The notes under the pieces are model-generated. The model had not been told where the DNA came from, searched no databases, and saw only the letters and a program-made list of their open reading frames with translations. This document shows positions 17,249-25,652 of a stretch of DNA of 64,000 bases, in pieces. The DNA comes from Ferrovum sp. (GTDB taxonomy: Bacteria; Pseudomonadota; Gammaproteobacteria; Burkholderiales; Ferrovaceae): contig JAAGNR010000070.1 in the NCBI GenBank assembly GCA_010435995.1, positions 1-64,000 on the forward strand, given 5' to 3'. How positions within the stretch are numbered: the stretch's first letter is position 1; each line of letters opens with the position of its first letter. Both the position numbers and the translations under genes were made by a program.

Positions 17249-17601
17249 TTTATCTTGATACTTCGGTGCTGGGCGCAATCTTTTTTCGAGAGGCCGGCGC
17301 CGCCAATCTTGTGGCTCAACTCGAAAGCCAGCGTAAAGCGAAGTTGATGATTTCAGCCTGGACGTTAACCGAGATGGCCAGCATCGGTGGCATCAAACAG
17401 CGGACAGGTGCCATTAATGCGGCCACTCGCCAGCAGGCCATTGCCAATTTTCAGCGGTTTGCATCCATGCACCTTGTCACAGTAGAAATTGACCCGGCGG
17501 ATTTTCGTACTGCAGCAGTACTTATCGAATCGCCTGCCATCTTGCGTGCAGGGGACGCACTACATCATGCATCCGCGTCACATAGAACAACACCGCACTA
17601 A
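17245..17601 (+). pseudogene. VapC-type PIN-domain toxin, C-terminally truncated
   Basis: Starts at GTG 17245 overlapping the antitoxin stop. PIN-domain acidic residues Asp5 (YLDTSVLG), Glu43 (LTEMAS) and Asp104 (RAGDALHHA) are present, but the protein ends at residue 118, right after that helix, with an unrelated tail SHRTTPH. The last beta-alpha part with the fourth acidic residue, normally another 20-30 residues, is missing. The break coincides with the start of the VIT gene, which overlaps it by 35 bp. Ribonuclease activity is doubtful; the fragment may still bind the antitoxin and help repress the promoter. Confidence 0.72.
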
Positions 17602-18253
17602 ACGCACAGGTTGGCTACGCGCCGCAGTATTGGGCGCGAATGATGGCATCGTTTCCACAGCGAGCTTAGTACTGGGTGTTACAACGGCGCATGCCACCCA
17701 CAGCAACATCATGGTCGCCGGGGTTGCCGGCTTGGTCGCCGGAGCCATGTCGATGGCCGCTGGCGAGTATGTATCCGTCCACTCACAGGCAGATACCGAA
17801 AAGGCGGACATCGAACTTGAACGCAAGGAACTCAAGACGGATGAAGCGAAAGAACATAAAGAATTGGCGGCGATTTATGTCGGTCGAGGCCTTGATCTCG
17901 GGCTTGCGAATCAGGTCGCCGATCAACTCATGGCGCATGACGCGCTTGGTGCACATGTCCGCGACGAACTTGGGATCACCGAAGCGCTTAGTGCGCGTCC
18001 GATCCAGGCTGCCCTTGCTTCGGCTGCCAGTTTCGCAATTGGAGCTGTCATACCACTGTTGATCACGTTATTGGTCCCCGCAACAAGTCTCATCCTACTC
18101 GTCTCAGGTACGTCACTCGTTTTTCTCGCGCTTCTGGGGGGAGTGGCTGCGCACATTGGCGGCGCTTCTTTGATGACGGGTGCAGTGCGTGTCACATTCT
18201 GGAGTGCACTGGCCATGGTGTTAACTGCTGGCGTCGGCGCGTTATTTGGATGA
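17567..18253 (+). CDS. VIT/CCC1-family iron (manganese) transporter
   Basis: 228 residues from ATG 17567; the ORF track begins 26 codons earlier inside vapC. N-terminal HIEQHRTKRTGWLRAAVLGANDGIVSTASLV is the VIT signature, with membrane segments near 20-40, 45-65 and three more in the C-terminal half (about 140-225). The central cytoplasmic loop is rich in Glu (DTEKADIELERKELKTDEAKEHKEL), the metal-binding region of the family. These proteins export or sequester Fe2+ and Mn2+, probably by proton antiport. The first codons lie in the truncated vapC, so the gene may now depend on the antitoxin promoter. A CACTTTTTTTATT run after the stop lacks a good stem. Confidence 0.9.
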   Translation: MHPRHIEQHRTKRTGWLRAAVLGANDGIVSTASLVLGVTTAHATHSNIMVAGVAGLVAGAMSMAAGEYVSVHSQADTEKADIELERKELKTDEAKEHKELAAIYVGRGLDLGLANQVADQLMAHDALGAHVRDELGITEALSARPIQAALASAASFAIGAVIPLLITLLVPATSLILLVSGTSLVFLALLGGVAAHIGGASLMTGAVRVTFWSALAMVLTAGVGALFG

Positions 18254-18367
18254 GTTGTGAACACGAAACGGCGCTATGCCACTTTTTTTATTCAGTAACT
18301 CAACTTTAGACATTCAGCCTCAGTAACACAGCAAATTTTGGCGTGAAGATATTCACAAAATGCATAA

Positions 18368-18529
18368 AAAACACTTGGCCAAGTGACTGAGAAGGATGTA
18401 CGGAACTTGCTCAAAGCGGTTTCTGAAAACCTGAAAACACTAAAGCAAAGCCAAGTCCAAGACTTTATTCGCGGAGTAGTGTCGCCCGTCACTCTGGACC
18501 CTGAAACCCGTACAGGCGAGATTAGATAA
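18368..18529 (+). pseudogene. Probable C-terminal remnant of a serine recombinase
   Basis: An open stretch of 53 codons between two stops reads GQVTEKDVRNLLKAVSENLK followed by FIRGVVSPVTLDPETRTGEIR and TAA. This resembles the helical plus beta end of large serine recombinases or resolvase-like proteins (helix, then a short LDPETxT strand). No start codon context or N-terminal catalytic domain exists upstream. It is too short for the ORF track. Together with the tRNA 22 bp away it suggests a decayed mobile element. The family call is by pattern only. Confidence 0.4.
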
Positions 18530-18551
18530 AGCCTCGATACTGGCGTTTTGC

Positions 18552-18627
18552 TGGCGTCCCCACGGGGATTCGAACCCCGGTTACCGCCGTGAAAGGGCGA
18601 TGTCCTAGGCCTCTAGACGATGGGGAC
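18552..18627 (-). tRNA. tRNA-Glu (anticodon TTC)
   Basis: The reverse strand reads GTCCCCATCGTCTAGAGGCC...CTTTCAC...GGTTCGAATCCCCG...GGGGACGCCA: a 7-bp acceptor stem, D-loop with the Glu-type TCTAGAGGCCTAGG, anticodon TTC in CTTTCAC, canonical T-loop GTTCGAATC, and encoded CCA end; 76 nt in all. It supplies the substrate of HemA as well as protein synthesis. Confidence 0.97.
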
Positions 18628-18631
18628 AGAC

Positions 18632-18645
18632 ACCTCTTAAGAGGT
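18632..18645. repeat. 14-bp perfect palindrome in the tRNA-Glu leader
   Basis: ACCTCTTAAGAGGT is fully self-complementary and lies 5 bp before the 5' end of tRNA-Glu, inside the predicted precursor. It could pair in the leader or between molecules, or be a protein site; it has no loop of its own. Confidence 0.4.
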
Positions 18646-18680
18646 CAACATCAAGCAGTCCGATGCTGTAGAGAAGTGCG

Positions 18681-18709
18681 ATTCTACCCGACTTTTTTAC
18701 TTTTGCCTA
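18681..18709 (-). promoter_or_regulatory. Predicted promoter of tRNA-Glu
   Basis: On the minus strand TAGGCA (18709-18704), 17 bp, TAGAAT (18686-18681), followed by a GC-rich CGC discriminator as in stringently controlled stable-RNA promoters. It gives a leader of about 45 nt before the tRNA. Confidence 0.55.
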
Positions 18710-18775
18710 GTACCTGTTCTTAGACAACCACGCCTGTTCAGTCCTTCAACTTTCCTTAAGCCCGGCGCCTGACGC

Positions 18776-18805
18776 AAGACAATCCTCACCGTTCCCATCT
18801 ATAAT
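18776..18805 (+). promoter_or_regulatory. Predicted sigma-70 promoter of the proA operon
   Basis: AAGACA (18776-18781), 18-bp spacer, perfect TATAAT (18800-18805). The expected start near 18812 leaves a short leader before the proA ATG at 18827. Divergent from the tRNA-Glu promoter. Confidence 0.6.
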
Positions 18806-18826
18806 GTCATCATTCCTTCATCTCAG

Positions 18827-20110
18827 ATGATTCACAACTTTTCCATGCCGTCTTCTCTCGTCGCACAGATCACCGCCATGGGCCAGAATGCCCGCGCGGC
18901 AGCCCGCTTGGGTGCGCGCGCTTCCACGTCCGTCAAGAACCGTGCGCTGGAAGCTTCGGCAGCGGCCCTGCGCCGTGATCGCCAACTACTGCTCGATGCT
19001 AATGCCCGTGATGTAGCACAAGCCAAAGTCCATGGACAGGACAGCGCATTCATCGACCGCCTCACGTTGACTGAAAAATCCATCGACGCCATGGCCCTGG
19101 GTTTGGAGCAAATCGCGCAACTTCCCGACCCGGTGGGAGAAATCACCGACATGGCGCGACGCCCCTCCGGCATCGAAGTTGGCCGCATGCGTGTGCCACT
19201 CGGGGTCATTGCCATTATTTATGAGTCGCGCCCAAATGTGACCGCTGACGCCGCTGGACTATGCCTCAAATCCGGCAACGCCTGCATCCTCCGGGGAGGC
19301 TCTGAAGCACTGCACTCCAATCAAGCCATTGCGCGCGCCCTTCTGGAAGGACTGCACCAGGCCGACTTACCGACAAATCTAATTCAGGTGCTCGACACCA
19401 CCGACCGTGCTGCCGTGGATATTTTGGTGGGGCTCAGCGGCTTGGTGGATGTAGTGGTCCCGCGCGGAGGCAAAGGACTGATCGAACGCATCTCCCAGCA
19501 AGCCCGCGTCCCGGTTCTCAAACACCTGCATGGGGTATGCCATACATTCATCGATGCCAGCGCCGATATCCCCATGGCCATCAAGGTTGCAGACAACGCC
19601 AAAACCCAGCGTTACGGGACCTGCAACACCATGGAAACGTTGTTGGTTCACCAGGCCATCGCCCCCTCCGTACTGCCGCCCTTGGCTGAACAGTATCGCG
19701 CCAAGGGGGTGGAACTGCGTGGCGACGAAGCCACACGAAAATTAATCCCCTTTGCCGTTCCCGCCACCGATACCGACTGGGAAACCGAGTATCTCGCCCC
19801 CATTCTAGCGATCCGCATCGTTGCAGATCTGGATGCTGCCCTCGATCACATTGCACGCTATGGTTCTCAGCATACCGACGCCATCCTGACCAATGACTGG
19901 GTTAACGCCCAGCGATTTCTTAGAGAAGTGGATAGCAGCTCGGTCATGGTCAACGCTTCTACCCGTTTTGCCGACGGGTTTGAATATGGATTGGGAGCGG
20001 AAATCGGCATCTCTACAGACAAATTACACGCCCGCGGACCCGTTGGACTGAATGGCCTCACCAGCCAGAAGTACATCGTGCTCGGTCATGGCGAAATACG
20101 CGGCGGATGA
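18827..20110 (+). CDS. proA: Gamma-glutamyl phosphate reductase
   Basis: NADPH-dependent reduction of gamma-glutamyl phosphate to the semialdehyde in proline synthesis. 427 residues with the aldehyde-dehydrogenase fold: [33 protein letters not shown], and the catalytic-cysteine region with [20 protein letters not shown] 18845 (MPSSLVAQI) is an equally good start. It opens a plus-strand operon and overlaps nadD by 4 bp (ATGA). proC, which completes the pathway, is only 3.6 kb away on the opposite strand; proB is not in the window. Confidence 0.97.
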   Translation: MIHNFSMPSSLVAQITAMGQNARAAARLGARASTSVKNRALEASAAALRRDRQLLLDANARDVAQAKVHGQDSAFIDRLTLTEKSIDAMALGLEQIAQLPDPVGEITDMARRPSGIEVGRMRVPLGVIAIIYESRPNVTADAAGLCLKSGNACILRGGSEALHSNQAIARALLEGLHQADLPTNLIQVLDTTDRAAVDILVGLSGLVDVVVPRGGKGLIERISQQARVPVLKHLHGVCHTFIDASADIPMAIKVADNAKTQRYGTCNTMETLLVHQAIAPSVLPPLAEQYRAKGVELRGDEATRKLIPFAVPATDTDWETEYLAPILAIRIVADLDAALDHIARYGSQHTDAILTNDWVNAQRFLREVDSSSVMVNASTRFADGFEYGLGAEIGISTDKLHARGPVGLNGLTSQKYIVLGHGEIRGG

Positions 20111-20760
20111 ATTCCACTCCTTTGGTAGGAATTCTGGGGGGTACCTTCGACCCCATTCATAGTGGCCACTTGGCCATGGCGTCGTTTGCCCATAGTCAAC
20201 TCGCCCTCAGCAAGGTTCTGCTGGTTCCCGCCGGTTCCCCGTGGCAGCGTCAACCTCGGGCAGCGGCCAAAGACCGCCTGCAAATGACTAGACTGGCGGC
20301 CATGGGCCACCCATTTATCGAAGTGGATACCCGCGAAATCGAGCGACTTACCCCCACTTATACCATCGACACCCTCGAAGAACTGCGTCAGCAATATGCT
20401 TCGGATCAGAGATTTTGCTTGATTCTCGGGACAGATGCCTTCCTCAATCTGCCCACCTGGAAGGAATGGACTCGCATTCTGGAACTGACTCACATTGCCG
20501 TGCTCTGCCGCCCAGGTTTCGATTTTGTAGAAAACCAGTTGCCCATCCCTCTGCGCCCAGTCTGGTCCGAACGCCATTGCACCCCCGAGCACCTGACCGG
20601 GAGGGAAGGACAAATCGTACGCTTGGACATGCCTCCTGTACCGGTATCGTCCACCCAGATTCGCCATGCCCTGGCTCATTCCCTGCCCTGCCCTGAGGGA
20701 CTCTTGCCTTCCAGCGTATGGAACTATATCGACTCTCACCATTTATATCGGTCTGCCTGA
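20107..20760 (+). CDS. nadD: Nicotinate-nucleotide adenylyltransferase
   Basis: Transfers AMP from ATP to nicotinate mononucleotide, forming deamido-NAD. The N-terminal nucleotidyltransferase motif [15 protein letters not shown] is intact and the C-terminal half has SSTQIRHAL, matching the ISSTxIR motif. 217 residues is normal. Translation is coupled at both ends: 4-bp overlap with proA and a TGATG junction with rsfS. The proA-nadD-rsfS-rlmH order is common in Proteobacteria. Confidence 0.96.
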   Translation: MNSTPLVGILGGTFDPIHSGHLAMASFAHSQLALSKVLLVPAGSPWQRQPRAAAKDRLQMTRLAAMGHPFIEVDTREIERLTPTYTIDTLEELRQQYASDQRFCLILGTDAFLNLPTWKEWTRILELTHIAVLCRPGFDFVENQLPIPLRPVWSERHCTPEHLTGREGQIVRLDMPPVPVSSTQIRHALAHSLPCPEGLLPSSVWNYIDSHHLYRSA

Positions 20761-21188
20761 TGAAATCCTCCTCTTCCCCCGAACACACGCCCCCCTCCGT
20801 CCCGAACCCTACCTCGCTTCAGCGCTGGGTGTCCAACCCATCCCTTCTTGCCCAGACCGTCATTCAGGCACTGGAAGATATCAAGGCTAAAGACATCGAA
20901 CAACTCGAGGTTCGGACGCTGACTTCCTTATTTGACACCCTAATCATCGCCAGCGCAGATTCCACGCGACAAACACGCGCCTTGGCGCGTCATGTGGAAG
21001 ATCAGGTCCGGGCACTGGGAGCGCCCATTCTGAGCACAGAGGGTCAGCACAGTGGCGAATGGATTCTGGTGGACCTGGGCAGCGTCATCGTCCACATCAT
21101 GCAACCCGCCGTGCGCACCTATTATGATCTCACCACGCTGTGGCAGAGGCCAGGGAACAGACCCGAGGCCCCTCCCCGCGCCGCCTGA
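20760..21188 (+). CDS. rsfS: Ribosome silencing factor RsfS
   Basis: Binds ribosomal protein L14 on the 50S subunit and blocks subunit joining in starvation. From ATG 20760, whose first base is the last base of the nadD stop, it has 142 aa; the ORF track starts 14 codons early inside nadD. The RsfS core is clear: ALEDIKAKDIEQLEVRTLTSLFDTLIIASADSTRQ and GEWILVDLGSVIVHIM. About 30 Ser/Pro-rich residues precede the core. Confidence 0.94.
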   Translation: MKSSSSPEHTPPSVPNPTSLQRWVSNPSLLAQTVIQALEDIKAKDIEQLEVRTLTSLFDTLIIASADSTRQTRALARHVEDQVRALGAPILSTEGQHSGEWILVDLGSVIVHIMQPAVRTYYDLTTLWQRPGNRPEAPPRAA

Positions 21189-21208
21189 CCTCAAGAGAAT
21201 CTGAAGCA

Positions 21209-21679
21209 GTGAAACTGCTCATCGTTACCCTCGGCCAACGCATGCCCGACTGGATCAATGTCGCTACCACCACTTACCTGCAACGCATGCCACGGGAATT
21301 CAATCTGGAATTGGTGGAACTCAAGGCGGACGGTCGCACCAAAGGTCGCTCACGGGAACAAATCCTCACCACCGAAGCCGAAGCTGTCTTCAATGCATTG
21401 GGCCCGATCCCCTTCCATGCGCTGGATGAGCGGGGAAGTTTGTGGACCACACTAGAGCTTTCTCACCACTTGACCCGCACGCAACAAGAAGGAGAGTCCC
21501 TAGGTTTTGTCATAGGCAGTGCCGATGGCCTGCACCCATCGATCCTGCAACGCTCACGAACCCCCTTGGGCCTGTCACGCATGACCCTACCCCACGGCTT
21601 GGCACGCGTGATTTTGGTGGAACAATTGTACCGAGCCGCCATGATTCTAAAAGGGCATCCCTACCATCGCGATACCTGA
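21209..21679 (+). CDS. rlmH: 23S rRNA pseudouridine-1915 N3-methyltransferase RlmH
   Basis: SPOUT-class methyltransferase acting on helix 69 of 23S rRNA. Starting at GTG 21209 gives 156 aa, as in E. coli (155). Motifs: LLIVTLGQRMPDW at the N-terminus, ALDERGSLW, FVIGSADGL and the knot-end LPHGLARVILVEQLYRA...HPYHRD. The ORF-track start at 21140 lies within rsfS and is not needed. Confidence 0.96.
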   Translation: MKLLIVTLGQRMPDWINVATTTYLQRMPREFNLELVELKADGRTKGRSREQILTTEAEAVFNALGPIPFHALDERGSLWTTLELSHHLTRTQQEGESLGFVIGSADGLHPSILQRSRTPLGLSRMTLPHGLARVILVEQLYRAAMILKGHPYHRDT

Positions 21680-21689
21680 GGAAATTCTC

Positions 21690-23144
21690 TTGAACAATCA
21701 GATTCTGGTCAACATCACTCCCCAGGAAACCCGCGTTGCCATCATGGAACTCGGTGTCCCCCAGGAAATCCATGTGGAACGCTCCTCAGCACGCGGCCTC
21801 GTGGGCAATATTTTCTGGGGGAGAGTGGCCCGCATTCTCCCGGGAATGCAGTCTGCTTTCGTGGACCTCGGACTGGAACGCGCGGCCTTCCTCCATGTCG
21901 GCGATATCTGGACCCCACGTCATTCCGATGTACCCCCACGCCCCATCGAGAAAACCTTGTCTGAAGGCCAGAACCTGCTGGTTCAAGTCATCAAGGACCC
22001 CATTGGCACCAAGGGAGCGCGACTCTCCACTCAAATCAGCATTGCCGGGCGCTATCTGGTGTATCTCCCCCAGGAAAACCATATCGGCGTTTCCCAGCGG
22101 ATTGAAAGCGAAGATGAACGGCAGATGTTGCGAGAACGGGTACAGAGTCTGATTCCCGAATGTACCCAAGGCGGTTTCATCGTCCGGACAGTTGCCGAAT
22201 CCACCTCAGATCAGGAACTGTTGCACGATCTCGAATATCTGACTCAACTCTGGCACGAACTGCAAGACGCCTGCCGACACGCTTCAGCGCCAGAATTATT
22301 GCATCAGGATTTGAGTCTGGGACAGCGGGTAATCCGCGACTTCGTCATGGAAGATACCGACCGCATCATGGTGGACTCTCGAGAAAATTACGGGAAACTG
22401 GTGGAATTTGCCCAACATTACTGTCCCCAGGCTTTGCCCTATCTGGAACATTATCGCGGAGCACGCCCCTTGTTCGACCTCTTCGGAGTCGAAGACGAAA
22501 TTGAAAGGGCCTTGTCTCGACGGGTCGATCTCAAGTCTGGCGGCTACCTCATCATCGATCAAACCGAAGCCATGACCACCATCGATATCAATACCGGCGG
22601 CTTCGTAGGCCATCGCAACTTCGATGAAACCATTTTCAAAACCAATCTCGAAGCGGCGCAAGCGGTGGCCCGACAATTGCGCTTGCGCAATCTGGGAGGA
22701 ATCATCATTGTCGATTTCATCGACATGGATTCAGAGGAGCATCGTCATGCCGTACTGGAGGAGTTTCGCAAAGCGCTGGCACGGGATCGTACGCGCATCA
22801 CGGTCAACGGCTTTACCTCTCTGGGATTGATCGAACTGACGCGGAAACGCACCCGGGAAAGTCTCGCCCATGTACTCTGCGAACCTTGCCCCTGCTGCAA
22901 AGGCAGCGCCCAACTTAAAACCCCGCAAACTGTATGCTATGAAATCCTGAGGGAAATTGTCCGCGCTTCACGCCAATTTGATGCCAAGGAATTTCGCATC
23001 ATTGCCCACCCCCTGGTGATCGACTTGTTCCTTGACGAGGAATCCCAAAGTCTCGCAGGCGTCAGTGACTTCATTGGCAAGCCCATTACCCTGCAAACCT
23101 CGGCAGAGAGCAACCAGGAAAACTATGATGTGATTTTTACATGA
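21690..23144 (+). CDS. rng: Ribonuclease G
   Basis: Endoribonuclease for 16S rRNA 5' maturation and mRNA decay. 484 residues from TTG 21690, supported by GAGGAA 6 nt upstream. An N-terminal S1 domain (IFWGRVARILPGMQSAFVDLGLERAAFLH) leads into the DNase I-like catalytic part with DQTEAMTTIDINTGGF and IIIVDFIDM, whose aspartates bind magnesium, and the Zn-link-like CEPCPCCKG. Many Betaproteobacteria place maf between rlmH and rng; it is absent here. The last 8 bp overlap the convergent yggT, with no terminator seen. Confidence 0.95.
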   Translation: MNNQILVNITPQETRVAIMELGVPQEIHVERSSARGLVGNIFWGRVARILPGMQSAFVDLGLERAAFLHVGDIWTPRHSDVPPRPIEKTLSEGQNLLVQVIKDPIGTKGARLSTQISIAGRYLVYLPQENHIGVSQRIESEDERQMLRERVQSLIPECTQGGFIVRTVAESTSDQELLHDLEYLTQLWHELQDACRHASAPELLHQDLSLGQRVIRDFVMEDTDRIMVDSRENYGKLVEFAQHYCPQALPYLEHYRGARPLFDLFGVEDEIERALSRRVDLKSGGYLIIDQTEAMTTIDINTGGFVGHRNFDETIFKTNLEAAQAVARQLRLRNLGGIIIVDFIDMDSEEHRHAVLEEFRKALARDRTRITVNGFTSLGLIELTRKRTRESLAHVLCEPCPCCKGSAQLKTPQTVCYEILREIVRASRQFDAKEFRIIAHPLVIDLFLDEESQSLAGVSDFIGKPITLQTSAESNQENYDVIFT

Positions 23145-23712
23145 GACGCTGCACCATCATTTCCAGCGCCCCAACGCCCACGGTTAACGTGAACTGAAAG
23201 AACACCATAAGCACCACCGGCGTCAAATCTAGCCGCCCCAAGGGGGGGATGAAGCGTCGGAGTACTCGCAGAAACGGCATCACCAGACCTTCCACGGCAA
23301 TCAATAGTGGATGGTAAGGGTTGATCCAACTGAGCACGGCCATCAGCAATACCGCAGCCATCCAGACATACAAGGTCTGCCGGATCACATCCACAACCGC
23401 CAAAGCTGCCACCCAGGGCAATAAATTCCAGGTGGCTATGGCTGGCGTGGTCAATAGATGTAAGGTCAAGTGAGAAGAAACCAGCAATAAATTGAGAAAC
23501 CACGCCCAAAACAGCGGAGAAAGATCACGACCCGGCAAACCGGCCATCACCGGACGAATCCATTGCAAAGAAAATTCGGTGCATTTGACCGCCAGTATCA
23601 TCAATGGATTGCGCTGGGAGAGGGAGAATCCCTCCAACAAGTAACGCAACACCGCCATCCCCGAAAAGAATCCGCCCACCAAATCCAGCAAAGAAAAGGA
23701 CAGGTCACTCAC
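23137..23712 (-). CDS. YggT family membrane protein
   Basis: 191 residues from GTG 23712, which overlaps the proC stop (GTGA); the ORF track adds 28 codons from within proC. Two repeats of the YggT unit are visible, each a pair of membrane helices, the second ending in WINPYHPLLIAVEGLVMPFLRVLRRFIPPLGRLDLTPVV, the family signature. Function is poorly known; the yggS-proC-yggT order is widely conserved and homologues have been linked to cell division and osmotic or cation tolerance. Confidence 0.9.
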   Translation of the reverse strand: MSDLSFSLLDLVGGFFSGMAVLRYLLEGFSLSQRNPLMILAVKCTEFSLQWIRPVMAGLPGRDLSPLFWAWFLNLLLVSSHLTLHLLTTPAIATWNLLPWVAALAVVDVIRQTLYVWMAAVLLMAVLSWINPYHPLLIAVEGLVMPFLRVLRRFIPPLGRLDLTPVVLMVFFQFTLTVGVGALEMMVQRLM

Positions 23713-24533
23713 TTCGCCGCTCCCCCATCCACCTGCGCCAGTTCGCGAGAGCGCTGCGTGGCGGCAGCCACCGCCTGCCCTACCAAAGAAAACCACTGTC
23801 CTTCCTCGAGAACCCTGACTGCAGCTGCAGTTGTTCCGCCTGGAGAAGTGACCCGTTGGCGCAATACTCCGGGATCTTCATGGCCAGAACACGCCAGCAA
23901 AGCCGCTCCACGCACCGTCTCCTCCACCAAGGCCTGCGCCGTGTGCGCATCAAACCCTTGGGATTCGGCCGCACGCTGCAACGCTTCCATGAGCAAAAAT
24001 ACATAGGCCGGCCCACTTCCCGAAATGGCGGTCAATGCATCCATCTGCGCTTCCTGATCGAGCCAGTGGACCGAACCCACGGCATGCATGAGTGCCGTAG
24101 CGTGATCGCGATCTTCTTGGGATACGCCCTCCCTAGCGAACAATCCGGTCACGCCTGCGCGAACCAGCGCCGGCGTATTGGGCATGGCGCGAACAATATT
24201 GCCATGCCCTCTCAAACCTTGGGACAATTGCTGCGTTGTCACTCCGGCGGCGATACTGATGACCCGAACGGTATCTGACAACGCCGGACATCCGTGCAAT
24301 ACCCCAGGGATCTGTTGGGGTTTGACCGCCAGCACCAATGTGCTGATGCCCTCCAGATTTTCAGGAATGGCGGACACCGTCGTCACCCCCCAGCGTGCGT
24401 GAAAGTCCCGTGCCACGGAAATATTCACCTCAACCACGGCAATCTCTTCCCGTGGTTGACCATGGGCCAACAACCCCCCCACCAGCGCAGAGGCCATGTT
24501 CCCACCTCCCACAAACAATATACTCATCGTCAT
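23709..24533 (-). CDS. proC: Pyrroline-5-carboxylate reductase
   Basis: Reduces 1-pyrroline-5-carboxylate to proline. 274 residues: Rossmann motif LFVGGGNMASALVGGLL, then VLAVKPQQ, RAMPNTPALVRAG and the C-terminal dimer domain with SGSGPAYVFLLMEAL and SPGGTTAAAVRVLE. The ATG overlaps the yggS stop by 4 bp and its own stop overlaps yggT, giving a fully coupled three-gene unit. Confidence 0.97.
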   Translation of the reverse strand: MTMSILFVGGGNMASALVGGLLAHGQPREEIAVVEVNISVARDFHARWGVTTVSAIPENLEGISTLVLAVKPQQIPGVLHGCPALSDTVRVISIAAGVTTQQLSQGLRGHGNIVRAMPNTPALVRAGVTGLFAREGVSQEDRDHATALMHAVGSVHWLDQEAQMDALTAISGSGPAYVFLLMEALQRAAESQGFDAHTAQALVEETVRGAALLACSGHEDPGVLRQRVTSPGGTTAAAVRVLEEGQWFSLVGQAVAAATQRSRELAQVDGGAAK

Positions 24534-25207
24534 TTCTCCCGTGACCCAAATAGTGCCGTTCCCAATCTCAGCAGAGTCGCTCCCTCTTCGAGGGCCAGTT
24601 CATAATCCCCGGACATTCCCATGGACAGGGTATCCAACTTTACTCCCTGATGCCGCTCCAATCCTTCTTTCCACTGACGCACTGCGGCAAATCGACTCCG
24701 CGACACCACCCCTTCCCCCCTGCGAACTTCGGGCAAGGCCATCAACCCACGCAAGCGCAAACCCGGCAGGGTTGTTACATAGGCTGCCAATTCTTCCAGA
24801 AGTTCGGGGGCGATACCGGCTTTCCCCGGTTCACCGCTGACATTCACCTGCAAGCAGATCTGTAACGGTTCCTCACCCGCGGCTTCCCGTGCCCGCGACA
24901 AGCGCTGCGCTTGACGTTCGTCCATCACCCCATGCACCCAATCAAAATTTTGGGCCAAGGCGGTGGTCTTGTTGCTTTGTATACGCCCGACAAAATGCCA
25001 CTCCACCGCCAAATCCATCAATTGTGATCGTTTATCCAGAGCCTCCTGAACATAGCTCTCTCCCAGGGCGGTGACCCCCGCCGCCACAGCCGCACGCATG
25101 GCTGCCACGGGTTGTCCTTTACTGACGGCCACCACTGTCACGTCTCGCGCAGGCGCAAGAAGATCAATGCGGTGCTGTATCTCGTTCCATTGTGCCACAT
25201 CAAACAT
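24530..25207 (-). CDS. YggS/PROSC family PLP homeostasis protein
   Basis: PLP-binding TIM-barrel protein that buffers vitamin B6 supply and has no known catalytic reaction. From ATG 25207 it has 225 aa; the ORF track extends 46 codons too far. The PLP lysine is in VAVSKGQP; other motifs are GESYVQEALDK, WHFVGRIQSNKT, VNVSGEPGKAG and LSMGMSGDYELALEEGATLLRLGTALFG. First gene of yggS-proC-yggT. No strong ribosome-binding site. Divergent from the DUF971 gene, about 64 bp between starts. Confidence 0.94.
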   Translation of the reverse strand: MFDVAQWNEIQHRIDLLAPARDVTVVAVSKGQPVAAMRAAVAAGVTALGESYVQEALDKRSQLMDLAVEWHFVGRIQSNKTTALAQNFDWVHGVMDERQAQRLSRAREAAGEEPLQICLQVNVSGEPGKAGIAPELLEELAAYVTTLPGLRLRGLMALPEVRRGEGVVSRSRFAAVRQWKEGLERHQGVKLDTLSMGMSGDYELALEEGATLLRLGTALFGSREK

Positions 25208-25271
25208 CGGCGATGCCCACAGGGTTAGGGTATTATCACGGGTTGAGATTCTAACCTTTTTGAGGACCACC

Positions 25272-25649
25272 ATGGCTGGATTGACGCACGATACCCCCTG
25301 GCCCACGGAAATCACCCTGAAAAAAGCCTCTCGCGCACTGCACATCGTGTTCAGTGATGGTCGGGATTTTCTTTTCCCCCTCGAATACCTACGCGTTTTT
25401 TCACCTTCAGCCGAAGTCCGGGGGCATGGCCCAGGGCAGGAAACCTTGCAAACCGGAAAACGTCAGGTGAGCGTAGATGAAATCACTCCCGTCGGTCAAT
25501 ACGCCATTCAACCGCATTTTTCCGATGGCCATAATACCGGCATTTACTCTTGGGACTATCTACTCGATCTGGGGGTCAATCAAGAGGAATACTGGGCCCA
25601 ATATCTCAATCGTATGGATGCGGCTGGAGCCAGTCGCGATACCCACTGA
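25272..25649 (+). CDS. DUF971 (GBBH-like N-terminal domain) protein
   Basis: 125 residues from ATG 25272 with GAGG 6 nt upstream; the ORF track starts 67 codons early. The DUF971 pattern is present: LHIVFSDGRDFLFPLEYLRVFSPSAEVRGHG near the middle and HNTGIYSWDYLLDLG at the end. The fold is that of the N-terminal domain of gamma-butyrobetaine hydroxylase, often zinc-binding; stand-alone copies are linked to Fe-S or ubiquinone metabolism by neighbourhood. It lies 3 bp upstream of ubiE, a conserved betaproteobacterial pairing. Exact role unknown. Confidence 0.88.
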   Translation: MAGLTHDTPWPTEITLKKASRALHIVFSDGRDFLFPLEYLRVFSPSAEVRGHGPGQETLQTGKRQVSVDEITPVGQYAIQPHFSDGHNTGIYSWDYLLDLGVNQEEYWAQYLNRMDAAGASRDTH

Positions 25650-25652
25650 ATC

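Noticed and set aside
18251-18300. Intrinsic terminator after the VIT gene
   Set aside because: A T-run is present but the preceding GGC/GCC pairing is only 3 bp.
18292-18492. 66-aa minus-strand ORF near tRNA-Glu
   Set aside because: No ribosome-binding site or motif; the opposite strand offers a better explanation as a recombinase fragment.
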